Positions 46,269-58,900 of a stretch of 64,000 nt of DNA are shown here, piece by piece. The stretch comes from Henckelia pumila (taxonomy: Eukaryota; Streptophyta; Magnoliopsida; Lamiales; Gesneriaceae). Location: positions 2,790,001 to 2,854,000 of the forward strand of contig NC_133121.1 in NCBI RefSeq assembly GCF_033568475.1, read 5' to 3'. Both the position numbers and the translations under genes were made by a program. Every line of letters begins with the position of its first letter. The first letter of the stretch is position 1. The notes below the pieces were generated by a model. It made no database searches, had not been told where the DNA came from, and worked only from the letters and a program-made list of their open reading frames with translations.

Positions 46269-49223
46269 TCACTGCAGGCGACGTGTGGATGGGCCGTGTA
46301 GCAATTTGATGTATCCTTTGAATCTCAATTTCCCATCAGTATGCCTGATCCATTCTTGTAGAACAGTATACACCGGCTCCGAAGGACTAATCCCGAGTTC
46401 CTGCAAGATCAATAGTTTTCATACGTGTTGTGACAGTTCAAAACATAGGATACAGCAGAAACTGGAGACTTACTGATGCTACTTCTTCGATGACAATAGC
46501 CCGGTTCCCATTTCTCTCAAACGCATCATATCCGGAACGCGCACGTTCTTCCCAGTTTTCGTGTGCTTCCATTTGATGGACAGTTAATGCAGCAGCACAG
46601 AACTCCTCAAAATACATCTTGCTATATTGTAGCACATTCAGCTGTCAATGGAAAGTATGTGAGCACGATAACCGCGAGAACAAATCAGGGGTGATCACAA
46701 AAACGGTATGTTCTGTTTACTACCGAGGCCAGGAGATCTGGAACATAAGAAGATTTCATTGCATCAGTAGCGTTTGTCATCAGCGCCTGCGAAGAATCAA
46801 ACGAAGCTGAGAACTCATTGGAGGAGCGGGAAAATAGTCAGAAAGGATGAAAAAAGACCAACTGTTCTCATGTTTTCTATTGAAATGCCACGACGTTCGT
46901 CGGGACAGAGAAAAGCAAATTGCTCCTTGAGATATAAGAGTTCTTCTTGTGCCAACGTAGTAGACAAGGCCTGACAGAAGATATAGCGAAAAACGCCTCA
47001 AAAATGACTGTTTGTAAACATCACAGTAATGAAGAACAATTTGGTCTGAATAATGATGCTTGCACACACCCTTAAGGCAGCCTTACGCAAAGGTGGCGTT
47101 CGCATGTAAGCTTCCATTTGACAGAATACATGAATGTCAAACTGGATTTTCACTCGGCTATGATTCCGAATCCATGGATGACCTGAAAACAGAAGATTTT
47201 GGACAGCCCGAAACCAAAAAAACACAAAAATTTGGAGTACTTGAGAGAATGGCTTACGCAGAGCCTGAGTAGCTGTTAGCCTTCTCCTAGGATCTTCATC
47301 CAATAATCTCTTGATAAAGTCCTTAGACTCGGAAGATAAAAATGGCCACGGATTTTCGTCGAAACTTGGGCTAGCTTTCAGGACCTCCCGAAAAATGCCA
47401 GACTCGGTTCGAGCCCAAAAGGGGCGACTACCACAGAGAAGGATATAAGCTAAAACACCCACACTCCATAGATCGGCTTCTCTACCGTATGACCTGTGTA
47501 AAACTTCTGGCCCAACATAATACGCACTGCCAACAATTTCATCAAGTTTTTGATCTGCATATGAGTAGCAATATTCAAATCCTACCCCAAATCTAATATA
47601 TAAAATTTGAATGAATAAATTCAAGTGCAGAGTTTTACCTAGTTTAACAAAAGTTGATAAGCCAAAGTCTATGACTTTTAATTCAGAATCTTCATCTTTG
47701 GAGGAAAATAGAAAATTCTGCATAATATAATATGATATATAAAATGTGTTCATCTTTCTGATTTTCAAGAGCAATAGTATATCATTCTACCTCCGGTTTA
47801 AGATCACGGTGAACGACGCCTTGGAGATGGTAAAATGCTACAGCATTCAGAATCTGTACAAGAACACTCTTCGCCTGATCTTCCGAGTGTTTCCCACCTC
47901 TGTTACAAAGAGTTGTTATATAACTAAAAAAGGAATACAACAGTGAAAAATAACAATACCTTGAGAGCAATCTTTCAAGAAGATCTCCCCCTTCGCACAG
48001 CCTGAAAGACACAGATTTACATCAAACAATGATATAAATTAACAAGCTGGAAAATCCCAACTTGTAACATAATTCGCGTTGAAAGTGTTGGATCAAGTTC
48101 ACATGAGAAACAAGGTTTCATGACGAGAAAAAAATGATGTCTTGAATGCTTACTCCGTCACAATATAGACATTATCAACATCTTCAAAAGCTTCGTAGAA
48201 TTTCACGATATTAGGATGCCCTGTGAGAGCACGAAGTGTTTTGACCTCCATTCGGACATCCTCGATAGCAGTAGCTGCTGTCATCTGGTGACCAACAAAG
48301 AATCCAACAAGAAGAGATAGCAGGAAAACAAACAGAGAGACAAATAACTACATATAGTAAGTTTGATTGTATTCATACTCTCTGATCTAAGGGATTCCGA
48401 AATAGCCACGTAAATCCTACACAAAGAGAGGTGATCACCTTAAATCTAAGCCACTCGGAAAATTTTTTGAAGGAAAAACTGAGAAATGCTTACTTAGAAG
48501 CTCTACCAAACACTACCTTAATCTTTAATGAAGTTCAATGTTTGGATCAAGTGTATCTAAATCAAAGGTCCAAACTCATTGAATCGAGCCGAAAGCAAGT
48601 CATTCTTGCATATTCAAATTTCAAGCTCGAGTTCAAATTTCTTTTCTTTCTTATCCAAATTCTATGCTAAGCTCAAGGGAGGCACGAATGTGAATTCGAG
48701 TACTTCGATTTAAATTTCATTATGGGGCTCTATTATACAGAAGACTCAAATTTTGCATTCATGAGCTCCTTTAATTTGAATATATTACAAAAATTTTATG
48801 AGAATGATAAAACTTGTACTAGCAAACAAAATATTCCAAGTTCAAACTCAAAATATATTCCATTTATTCTTTGTTCTGAAAGAAACAATTTTACTACTAA
48901 AAAATAGAAGAAATAATTATACCAATTATTCTTAAAAAGAATGATCAAAGTAAGCAAAATTTTAGATAGTATATTATATATGCAATTATATGATAATCAA
49001 ATTTATAATCATAAAATAAAATATTTCATGTAAATTAAAATTATTGGCCAAATGGAAGCTATAAAATTAACTTAATGTCTACGTTTATTACATTATGAAA
49101 TTAGTTCAATTTCCTCAGAAAAAAATTTAAAAATTGACTTCCATATATTAAACAAGGTCCCGTCATGCAATATTGTAAAATTACCTTTTTTAATTATTAG
49201 AATAGTAAAATCACTTTTTCATT

Positions 49224-49321
<98 letters not shown>

Positions 49322-52030
49322 GCCACTATATCTTTATGTGCATCGGTAAACCTATGGGTTAAGTAATAATATTATATTGAATCTAGAAATTAAAATCAGA
49401 TTTTCAATATTGTGCTAGTCATTCTCGATCGTCACGTAGGGATTAGCAATTAATGTCTGATTAGTAAAGTAATGAATCCAGAAATTCAAATAAGATTTTC
49501 AGACGTAATTTATACTACGTACCAAAAAGACTTTTCAAGAAATGAATTGTGAGCCATTTACGTGTCCCAGAAAATGTGAATCAAACGTACGTACGTAGAC
49601 AAGTAAACTAGCTATTAGAATTCAATAATATTTGCATATTCTTAATTAATTAGTTGTTCAATGTTCACCACCTATTGCATAGATACGTATCGATCCATCA
49701 CCCTGTGTTGAAATGAACTGATTTAGAATTGTCAATTATCGTAGCAAGTATACAAATTAAAGAAGGTCAAGAATCAAGTTATTATTTATGTTGATCTAGA
49801 AGACTATTAATCCGTAAAACAAGAACGAATACAAAATAAATATTAGGAAAAATTGCAAATTTAGTTCGGTATGTTTGTCACTTTGCGATTTTGGTCCTCT
49901 ATGTTTTCACATTTCATTTGTAGTCCTGCATGTTCTGATTTTTGGCAATTTTGGTCCTTTTTATTTGAAAATGCTTACGTGGCACTGTACACGTCAGCTC
50001 CACATCAGCACTGAATTGGTGCCACGTCAGCGCCACATCGAAAAAAGAATTAAAATCGCAAAAATAACAAATATATAGGACTAAATTTAAAATTTTCCAT
50101 AAATATTACAAAGACTCGTCATATATAACCCCACTAGTAGAGGCATGCATGAACACATAGCATGACACTAGTTGTATAAATTTATAATGATATATGTAAA
50201 TGGAGAGGCCCTCCACCCAATGAGAGAGCCCACCAAGAAAATAAATATTACTGCAGCCACCAAAAACAGTACTGTAATCTCCATCTTATAAGTCAATGAA
50301 GAATTCCAGAAATTGTGCTGAGGTTGGACTTATTTCTTTTTCTTTTTTAATAATAATGAAATAGTCAAATAGATCTCTATTTTTAATAGTTTTGGTCTAA
50401 ATTTCAAGTTTGCTTTTTTAATATCTTATATTTTTTAAAAAAAAAATTAAGAGGAGTGTTATTTACACTCCAAAAGGTGTTAATCACACTTCAAATTATA
50501 TTTTTATTATAGTAGTTGACAAAACTACCCTTATTTATGACTTTCTAAATACACATAAAATCTTATTTGACCTTCCAAACATATTTTGCATTCATTATAA
50601 AAATTATTATGTTTAAATCATTCATATTTTTATTCTAGATATAATAAAACAATAAAATTTTAACAATTCACGTGCAAATATATTTATATATTTTATGTTT
50701 TATCTCGAATTTTACAAAATATTATAAAATTTTGGTTAAATCAAGTTAAATAGTAACTATTAACTAAATTCGTGTATAGTTTGATTTGGTTATATCATGA
50801 TTATCTCGATTATTAATTTTAAGAATATATATTATATTATTTAAATTTATTAAATATTTGAAAATTGGACCAGAAAATAAATTAAAGTTCCGGAAAGATA
50901 GTTTTTGTTTTTATATTTTTTTTAAAAAATATTCAATTGCCTTTATTTATTGAAAATATTTACTTAATTTCATTACTCAGAAATAAATAATTCTAATTAT
51001 TATAATTTTAATTATTTTATTTTATTAGTTTTCAAATCGAATGATTACACAATATTATATAATTTACACTGAAACTAAAATTACAAATTCACAACATATT
51101 TATAAAAAAATAAAAACAAAAATTATATTGAATATACTATATTATGATTAAAAAATTATATTATTAATTTGATAAGCAAAGTATCACGTCAGATAAACTA
51201 ATGTAATTAAAATGTATAAAAAATTTATAACTATATCAATATTTAACAATTCATTTAAAATTTAATATTATTGCTATAGTATAAAAAAAATAAAAAAAAT
51301 TCCCCAAATTCAATCAATACAATGATAAATTATATTTGTAGGTAGTTTTAGTACTATATAAATTTTTCCTATTTTGAAGTTTAGTTTTTTAAGATTTTAT
51401 CTAAAAATAATTGATTGTTTATTTATTTTTTTATTAATTATACAAGGAAGTTAAATTATATTAGGTATATGTTTAAATTTTAGAATGATTTAAAAATTTA
51501 CTAAACAATACGAATGGATAATATCGATAATATATATATATAACAAAAATTAAAATGGAATGTGATTAGTATTTTTTTTTTAGTGTAAAACACTCTCCAA
51601 ATTGCGTTACTAAATTATTATTATTATTATTAAATATATAAACCAGTTTCAGATTACTGACCTTGGACTTGGGTATGATTTTGATAGCGACTTTTTGGCC
51701 TTTGAGCTCTCCTTTCTTAACAATGGAGGAGTGAACATTCCCGAAATGCCCCCGCCCCACCACTTCCCCTACCTCGTATTTTCTCGAGAACTGCTTTGTG
51801 AATCCGAAATTCTTATCCATTTCAGGATAACCAGCTTCCATGTCGTCTCTCCTAAAAAACAACTCCTTCAAGTGCTTTGCCGGCGAGGGTGGAGGAAACA
51901 TCCCTCTCAAAGGCGTCTTCTTGGAGGTGTAGAGCGGCGTCGGAGGTTCGGAGACAGTCTCCGGCGGTGGTGAGGCTTTTCTGGCATAAGGGTTGGGTTT
52001 GGGAGGAGGCTTGGAGGCGCAGGTTCCCAT
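46269..52030 (-). CDS. CRK: CDPK-related protein kinase (CRK)
   Basis: This is a Ser/Thr kinase of the plant CDPK-related group. Eleven exons are read: 52030-51662, 48284-48154, 48001-47960, 47899-47791, 47717-47639, 47554-47258, 47182-47070, 46970-46863, 46786-46724, 46641-46474 and 46400-46269. The total is 1611 bp, 536 residues. MGTC at the start provides Gly2 for myristoylation and Cys4 for palmitoylation, so membrane attachment is likely. The Pro-rich variable region ends near 80. The kinase domain has GRGHFG (92-97), Lys117, HRDLKPEN with Asp213, and DFG at 234-236. After the junction block ([12 protein letters not shown]) the EF-hand-like segments ([27 protein letters not shown]) lack full calcium loops, as is usual for CRKs. 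These kinases are generally calcium-independent and may bind calmodulin. The first intron is about 3.4 kb and holds two inverted-repeat elements and an (ATT)n array. Confidence 0.94.
49224..49320. repeat. (ATT)n microsatellite in the kinase first intron
   Basis: About 32 uninterrupted ATT units form the longest pure array in the window and are likely to vary in length between individuals. Confidence 0.95.
49846..50098. mobile_element. Mutator-type MITE in the kinase first intron
   Basis: The ends GGAAAAATTG and AAAATTTTCC are flanked by a perfect 9-bp target-site duplication TAAATATTA (49837-49845 and 50100-50108, with one extra A before the second copy). The arms and centre ('tatgtttgtcacttt', 'gcttacgtggcac', 'cgccacatc') match 6544-6851. 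Confidence 0.85.
50453..51598. mobile_element. possible 1.15-kb inverted-repeat element in the kinase first intron
   Basis: The left end GGAGTGTTATTTACACT and the complement of the right end GGAGAGTGTTTTACACT look like terminal inverted repeats, and 'aatcaca' follows on both sides. The interior is AT-rich and noncoding. No convincing target-site duplication was found, so the call is tentative. Confidence 0.45.
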
Positions 52031-52423
52031 GGCGGAATTGGAATTAAGATCAATTCATGCACTCATACAAGTGTTTAATTTACGCAATATATATCCACTC
52101 GTCTTAGAATAAATACAATATACAGATCGATTCCATCATATTATAATTATAAAAATAATAATATTTTTTCATAAATATGACATACATCTTATACATTTAA
52201 CTCGCCAGGTAATATATATGATGTTTTTGTGTATGTCTGAAATGAGTTGTGATAATTATCCTCCAAAAGAAAATCATTTGGAAAAATTATATAAGTGGCC
52301 GTGTCGGCCATGCTTCACTTATTTATGGAAAAAATAATTAACGTCGTGCGTAGGCTTGTATCATTATCATGAGATTCAATGCAATTGTTAATTATTCGAT
52401 TTACTATAATTTCCTTTTTATGC

Positions 52424-52462
<39 letters not shown>

Positions 52463-53608
52463 GGGAGTTAGAGTGATCATTTACTTTACGGGTGGTGCTA
52501 CATGTACACAGAATGTTAAACGTTGGGTTACACGTTGCACTTAAAATTATATATATCATTAATGTATTTTGGAAAGATTTTTTTCAAATCAAGTGGAAAG
52601 ATAAATTTGTAATTTCATGTGTAATGTGTAACCCAATGTGTAACTTAATGTGTACATATAACATTTTCCTTTATGAAAATAGAGTCAAACTAGAGTGTTC
52701 TATCTCATATTCAAAGCTTAATTGGTGTGAGTAGTCTATAATCTATTGTTTATTTTGTTCAATTTTTTATTTTTATTTTTTTATAACAGTTTGTTATAAT
52801 TAGATATTGAACTTGATAGTTGAAACCTCATTTTAATTTTTATTTCACGTGAACATATCAAATGCAAAAAAAATTGGGTTTTGAATGCAGCACAAGAACA
52901 CTATAATAAAGTTTAAGACTTCAATGAGTAGTACGCATACATTAATTTGGCAGCTTTTTGAAGATACCTACGGATCAAATTAAGGTTGTTGCTCACCTAG
53001 GACAGTAATAATTTAGTACCTGATATACCAAACCTTTTTTTTTTTTTTTTTTTAGCCTGATATATATGCGAAAATTTTTGTACCATTGAATGTGGATATC
53101 ATATTGTTTTTCCATAAAATGACGTGTGCGTGTATGAATGTGGAGAACAAACTCATTATAATTAACTTGTCTCCAGGGCCGATGCAAGCTGAAAGGACAA
53201 TATATACATACATATACACACACAAAAACAGGGGCCAAAGTAAATTATAACGTTTTTAAAAATACTGATTGTATCATATATATTTTGATTAATTATAATA
53301 GTGAAAAGTATTGAATAATTATTTTTTGTAATGATTAGTACATAGTTGTACTTTGTAAATTATCATGAAAAAAGAATTAATTAAAATGTAAGTTTATTAT
53401 AAATAAATTAACCATGGAAGGAAACACAAGCCCTTCGATTATTAATTTGCTACATAACATGAATGCAGAAACCAAAAACACACAAATTAACACAAAAGAA
53501 AACAAAATCAATATAGCTAATAGTAACACGGCCACGACACATTATTTCAAACATATTATAAGAAGAACACACAAATTTGTTCCTTCATAATTAGTTGCGC
53601 GAAACGTT
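52031..53608. other. intergenic DNA upstream of the kinase gene
   Basis: This stretch contains the kinase promoter, an (AAT)n run at 52424-52460, a poly-T tract at about 53034-53054 and a short mirrored segment around 52496-52650 ('gtgctacatgtaca' and 'tgtgtaacttaatgtgtaca'). No gene was seen. Confidence 0.45.
52424..52460. repeat. (AAT)n microsatellite
   Basis: About 12 AAT units lie upstream of the kinase gene. Confidence 0.9.
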
Positions 53609-54251
53609 TTAGTAATACCAACGGACCAAAGGCCAGACCGCGAATTTCATCATTCCGACGTTGCAATGGGAGCCGTTACGCTCGCCACAAGCGAAATAGT
53701 ATGGCTGCCACCTCTTGAGCACGTACTCGAACCCTTCTCCGCCTCCGGCCGTCACCTCTCCTATTTTCTTTGCCCTTCTCAGGTCACATTTTTGGAAACT
53801 CGGGAAGTTTGGTAGCAGATACACGCTGTGAGGGAATGTGGTATCGTTTGGTGGATCATATTTGAACACTACAAATTGAACAACAAAAGCATATATATGA
53901 TTCAATATAATTAAATTACAATTAACTCTCTCTCTCCTGAGATATATGTTTACTGCATGCAAAGGCCTTAAAAAATAATTTATACGTACCTAGAGTATCA
54001 TTCAAGTACAAGGGTCCATTCTTGATCGCCCAATCAGTATAATTGAACCCAAAATGCCACTTTTCAGAGCCACCAACTACGATCCTTTTGGCATCCTGGC
54101 TAACATTTTTGTGCCAGTATCCCCAGTAGTCTTCAGTGCGGTTCCAGTTTCCGGCCACCGTGCCGGTCAAGTTCTTGTTCGCCGTTGCAAGGCCAAACAT
54201 GGACGTGGCCACAGCAAGAATTGTTAGAGCTGCTCCAAATTTCATGGTCAT
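53609..54251 (-). CDS. secreted cupredoxin (phytocyanin-like) protein
   Basis: This is a small copper-protein-fold plant protein of 173 residues from two exons, 54251-53990 and 53868-53609, with a GT-AG intron. Residues 1-24 (MTMKFGAALTILAVATSMFGLATA) form a signal peptide. The mature part has VGGSEKWHFGFNYTDWA, LVFKYDPPNDTTFPHSV, and YYFACGERNGSHCNVGMMKF. The usual type I copper ligands can be matched to His101, Cys148, His155 and Met160 or Met161; Cys115 and Cys156 may form the disulfide. N-glycosylation sites are present (NLT, NRT, NYT, NDT, NGS). The tail lacks the hydrophobic GPI signal of classical plantacyanin relatives, so a soluble apoplastic protein is likely. A second in-frame ATG two codons in (MKF) is an equally possible start. 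The physiological role is unknown. Confidence 0.9.
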
Positions 54252-55955
54252 GGTGTATTATTCGATTTTCGATTTTCGCGCAATTGATAATGAATGGTAT
54301 GTGATGGAAGGAAAAAAAAAACAATTTGAATTAAGGAATTTGATTCTGGGATGCTGATGAAGGATATGGGTTGGGGTATTTAAAGAAAGTTTTTCTGGTA
54401 TCTTTACATGATCACTTGAACGAGTCATATGAAACATGGTAATTTTTTCGTAAGTTGGGTTGGTAAGATTGACTTCATTGCCGTTATTTTGTGTTCATAA
54501 TTTGGTTAAGTTTCCGAGTCTTCCACTTAGCATCTTGGGCGTTTGGCACTCGTGTATGTGAACGAAATTAAACATATATAGAACTAAACACAAGAATCTC
54601 AAGCATCAAGAGTGCAAATATTAACATTTACTTTGTTTGAACCTCATTAATTAACACTAAATAATTTTTCAATTGGACTCGAAGTTTTAACCATGCATCT
54701 TATGGTTAATATATGATAAGTTCCTTGTTCTTATACTATATTTAGCTTCATGAAGAAGTGCTCGTACAACTAAGAACGAGGCCCGAGGGCTTGTAATTAA
54801 ATGTTTTTTTTATTTATATATTTTACATTTACCAATTTTAAAAAAAATGATAATAACAATGTGGACATGAGATCCTAGGACATTTTGACTTTGGTAAAAA
54901 CGACCCCAACTAACATGAGTAGTTGTCAAATAATGCAACTATCCATCATTATGTGCGAAATCGGGGCATTTTGAAAAAAATGGCAGCCTATTATAATTCT
55001 TCAATTAGGCAAAATTGCAATAGGATGGTTTCTTAGCATACTTGGTACTGATTTTTTCTAATACCTTTTGGAAGTTAAATTTTTGTGACCAAACCATGAC
55101 ATCACATATGATGTATGATATTAACAATAGAATTAGCATAGATTAGCTGCTAAATCTACATTGGGAGGGTAACATTCTTGATTTAGAATAAAGTACAACA
55201 GTTGAGAGAGAGATAGACTCCAAAACTTCATAGGAATACAGAATCGAGAAAGAGTACGTAAAGTTACATTTTGCCTCCTTTTAAATAATCCAACACACTC
55301 CCTGGTTATGTCTGAAATGGTCCAGCCATAGCCTTGAACACCGGTTTTACCAAACCAAGCAAGGGCCGATAAGATCCTTATTATGCTGGTGGGAAAAAAC
55401 ACAATGTAAGAAAAGAAAATTATCACGAAATGCAAGAGATCTGATTGTTATTGTCATTGTTTTTACCAAATTACTTGGTACCATTTTGCTAGCCATTCCT
55501 AATTCTAGAAAATATATAATTTCCATGCATATGAAGTTTCTTTATTGACTCCAAAGATCACCAAAACAAATCAGATCACGGAACAGATTTTAACCTAGTT
55601 CTAGCCCGGAAGAGTTTAAACTTCATCGTGTTATTCATCAATGAAGATAAGATAAGAACAAAGAAAACTTCTTCGCTCACCAAGTATCAAATGTAGGTCG
55701 CCAGATGCTTCTGCAACCAGGTAGTTTTATGTTGATCAATACCACAAAACCCTTTCAAGTAATTGGAGCAAAACGGAGAAAGAAAAAACGGAGAGAACAG
55801 ATTGACCCTGAAAAGTACTAAATCCTTAATGAAAAGAAAATGTCAAATGGCGGGATGCAAAACCTGAAAAGCAACAAAAAATCAGTAGTTAATGTGAGAA
55901 ACAATATTCTAATCAAGATTCTTGAAACTGACAGGTTCACGTTCTTACTAAGTCG
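54252..55955. other. intergenic DNA and 3' region of the cyclophilin gene
   Basis: The left part is the cupredoxin promoter. The right part (about 55600-55955) is probably the 3' untranslated region of the cyclophilin 40 gene. A 100-residue open frame on the minus strand at 55133-55435 starts at a non-ATG codon, has no recognised family and is not accepted as a gene. Confidence 0.45.
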
Positions 55956-58900
55956 TCATTGGAACATCTTGGCATATGCTTTCCTTTCCTGGTTACGTCT
56001 ATCAGAAATCTATTCCAGTGAACCAACATAGAACGTGAGTTAAGTAGTCTGTATAGCAAACAGTTAAAAGCACGGGAGATCAATTTAAGAATAAGAGATT
56101 CATACCCTTTTCTTTGCAGCCGCAAACTCCTTTTTAATTGCACCTATAGCAAGACCAGCTCAAATTTCAGCTAAAAAATTTTTCATAGGCCTAGAAGAGA
56201 TGTATTCTTTGCTGATTCTTTAATTCAGTCACCAGGTTTATTTCAAAAACTTGGAATATAAATATAATAACATTAATTATTAAATCAAAAAGTCTCTTCA
56301 GAGTACATTTGTTATTTGTATTGACATATTTGTACTCATGGATATCAACTCTATCTGATTTATTTGTATAAATCCATTATTAATTTAGCCTTCAAATTTG
56401 AAATGCACCCAAGATGGTGTCATTTGAAATTCCTTGAATGCATTTCAAATCAATCCTCGAATCAAATATCTTTAAACAAATTAAATCCATCAATCCAATC
56501 ACAGCATTAGTATATAAGTCACTTTAGAACATTAATAAAGAAACCAAACATGTATTAATGTGTTATCTTTAGGGTCCCAAATGGGAAGGCAACGTGTTGA
56601 ATTTCCTCCTATTTCCATATTTCTAGAGGGGCCGCCCGCACATACTAGTTCAGAATGAGACATGGACAAGAAACAAAATGCTATAATGTGATTGGTTGTC
56701 TATTACTCTATTTCAAGATGCTTTTTTTTTTTCCAAATCAAGAGTAGTTTTTTCCCAATTATTTGTTTGTGCTCGCTCTTTTTGCCTTTTTGGTAACTTG
56801 CGTCACATTTTTTTCGAAATTACATACATATTTTTATGTCAAACATTCCATTTATGATATAACAATAAGATGATCGATAATATTAATTGAACTAAAAAGA
56901 ACACTTCCTTGAATTCTCAAGTATCTAGAGACGTGAAAAAAAATAGAACGAAAATCAAATGGTCTTACTAACCATCATTTGGTTCCAACTCCAATGCTTT
57001 CTTAAAACTCTCAACCGCAGCATCTATATCATTTAAAGCCACATGTGCCTGATGAACAAAAATGATTAAAGCATCAGAACCAATAAGCCAAAAAAAAAAT
57101 AACTCGTTCCACAAAGAAAATCCTTAAAATTAGCAGAGTCAAAGGAGGATCACAGGAGAGGACGCTCTGATATAGAAGTGAACAGAGTGCTTTAAATCTC
57201 AGTGTCACAAAGTCAAATCAGAAAGTGACAGATGCACACGCATGATATGAAGCACCTTGTTTCCTGAACAAGGAAGCCAGTCACGCCACTGCCTACATTT
57301 CTAACAACTACTGATGATTAAGTATGATTAAAAAAGAAAAGAAAAGAGTGATAATCAATCATCAACCAAGCATCTTACTAGATGAGTTACCCAACAGAAA
57401 CAACCACTAGGCAGACAAGGTTACCAGCCTATCATATAAATCAGCCTAGATCACAGAAATCAAGTAAGAAAAGAGACTGACACATCTACAGCCGTGTTTA
57501 AAAAATTATAGGTTATCAATTACAAGTACATTCATGCACAGCACGACAAATTAAACTTTTGGAGTAAATATGAGAGAAGTAATGTCATTCGGTAATCAAA
57601 CAATCTCATTTGAAGAAGGTAAGTTTAAGACTGAAAATTATGGATGGACCTAAATAACTAAGAACCGAGAGGCCATCTTGGAAAAGGTGCTCTACAACGT
57701 TTTCAACCAGAATACAAACACTTGTAGGAATGAAGAAATGAAATACAGATCTCCGTATCTTTGGTTGTGTTATTCATGGTGACAATAGGTCAGTTCCTGG
57801 TTTGCAACAAAGTACAAACAACGGCAAAACAAACTCAATAAATATTTTCTGTGCCATACTGCCAGAGAGCCCATGTGTTTTAACTCTGGTAAAGAAGAAG
57901 TACAAGACTGGCTATGTAGTTCCAGATCTCTTACTCCTAAAAGATCTCTAGGTACTAGTTCAAACTGTCAGCTGAGGTGCCAAAATAACCGTAAAATAAA
58001 AGGCATTCAACCATTTTCTTAAAATAGACATTTATAAAAACTAGATTAAAAAAGATAGAGAAGAAAAACTAACCTGGCCCTGGCGGAACAACGCCTTTGC
58101 ATTGTTTTCATCATCCCGCATAGCGAAGTCTGTGTCTAGAAGTGCTCCCTTCAAGTCTCCCAGTTTTAGTTTACAAGCCTAGCAAAACCAAAATTGTTGG
58201 GTAAAAAGAATGTCTTTTTAAGACTGGAGGCATGGTCATCTCAAATTTACACCAAATTCAACCGCAGCTAAAACAAGAGGGCAGCAATCACACCCTTAGG
58301 AACGATATAACTATCACAAATGTTCTACTTCTAAAAGTGCGAAAAGTTATGATTAAGTGCAATTAAGCCCGAATCGTAATAGAAAGCTCTTATTTGGCCA
58401 AAAACAGGGGGAAACAGTCAACATATGTTTGACTACATAAGCACAAAAACGTGATAGTTTTATATACAATTTTAAATTACCTTTTAAATTTAAATAATAA
58501 ATATTTAATAGTATAAAATATATTTACCAAAAATAATAATAATCAAGCTAAATCTCCTTCAGCCTTCACCCAGAAAAAAATAACACCCCAAGATCCCAAA
58601 CACTTTCCTTACCTTCACATTCCAAAAAGAGTCCATTTTTGCAAATAAGAGTCCACTTCACTGGCGACAGAGTAATTTGTGGGATGGCCAGCAAAGCTTG
58701 TGTTAATAAAATCCGTTGATTGACATGATGCAATTAACAATTAAAAAGTCTTTTTTACGCTCAAACTCGTAAAAATTGAAATTTGATAGCCACGTGTCAT
58801 CACGCTTCGCACTTACTCTAAACATCTAACCACAAGTGGCTAACTGCTGTGACTTGTGAGCTAACTTGATCTTAATACCAGAACCTTCTATAGAATAGAC

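Noticed and set aside
48431-48907. Open frames of 61-79 residues on the plus strand
   Set aside because: They are antisense to the first intron of the kinase gene and have random composition.
55133-55435. 100-residue minus-strand frame with ILSALAWFGKTGVQGYGW
   Set aside because: It opens at a non-ATG codon, there is no recognised family and no supporting splice structure. It could be an unannotated exon but evidence is lacking.
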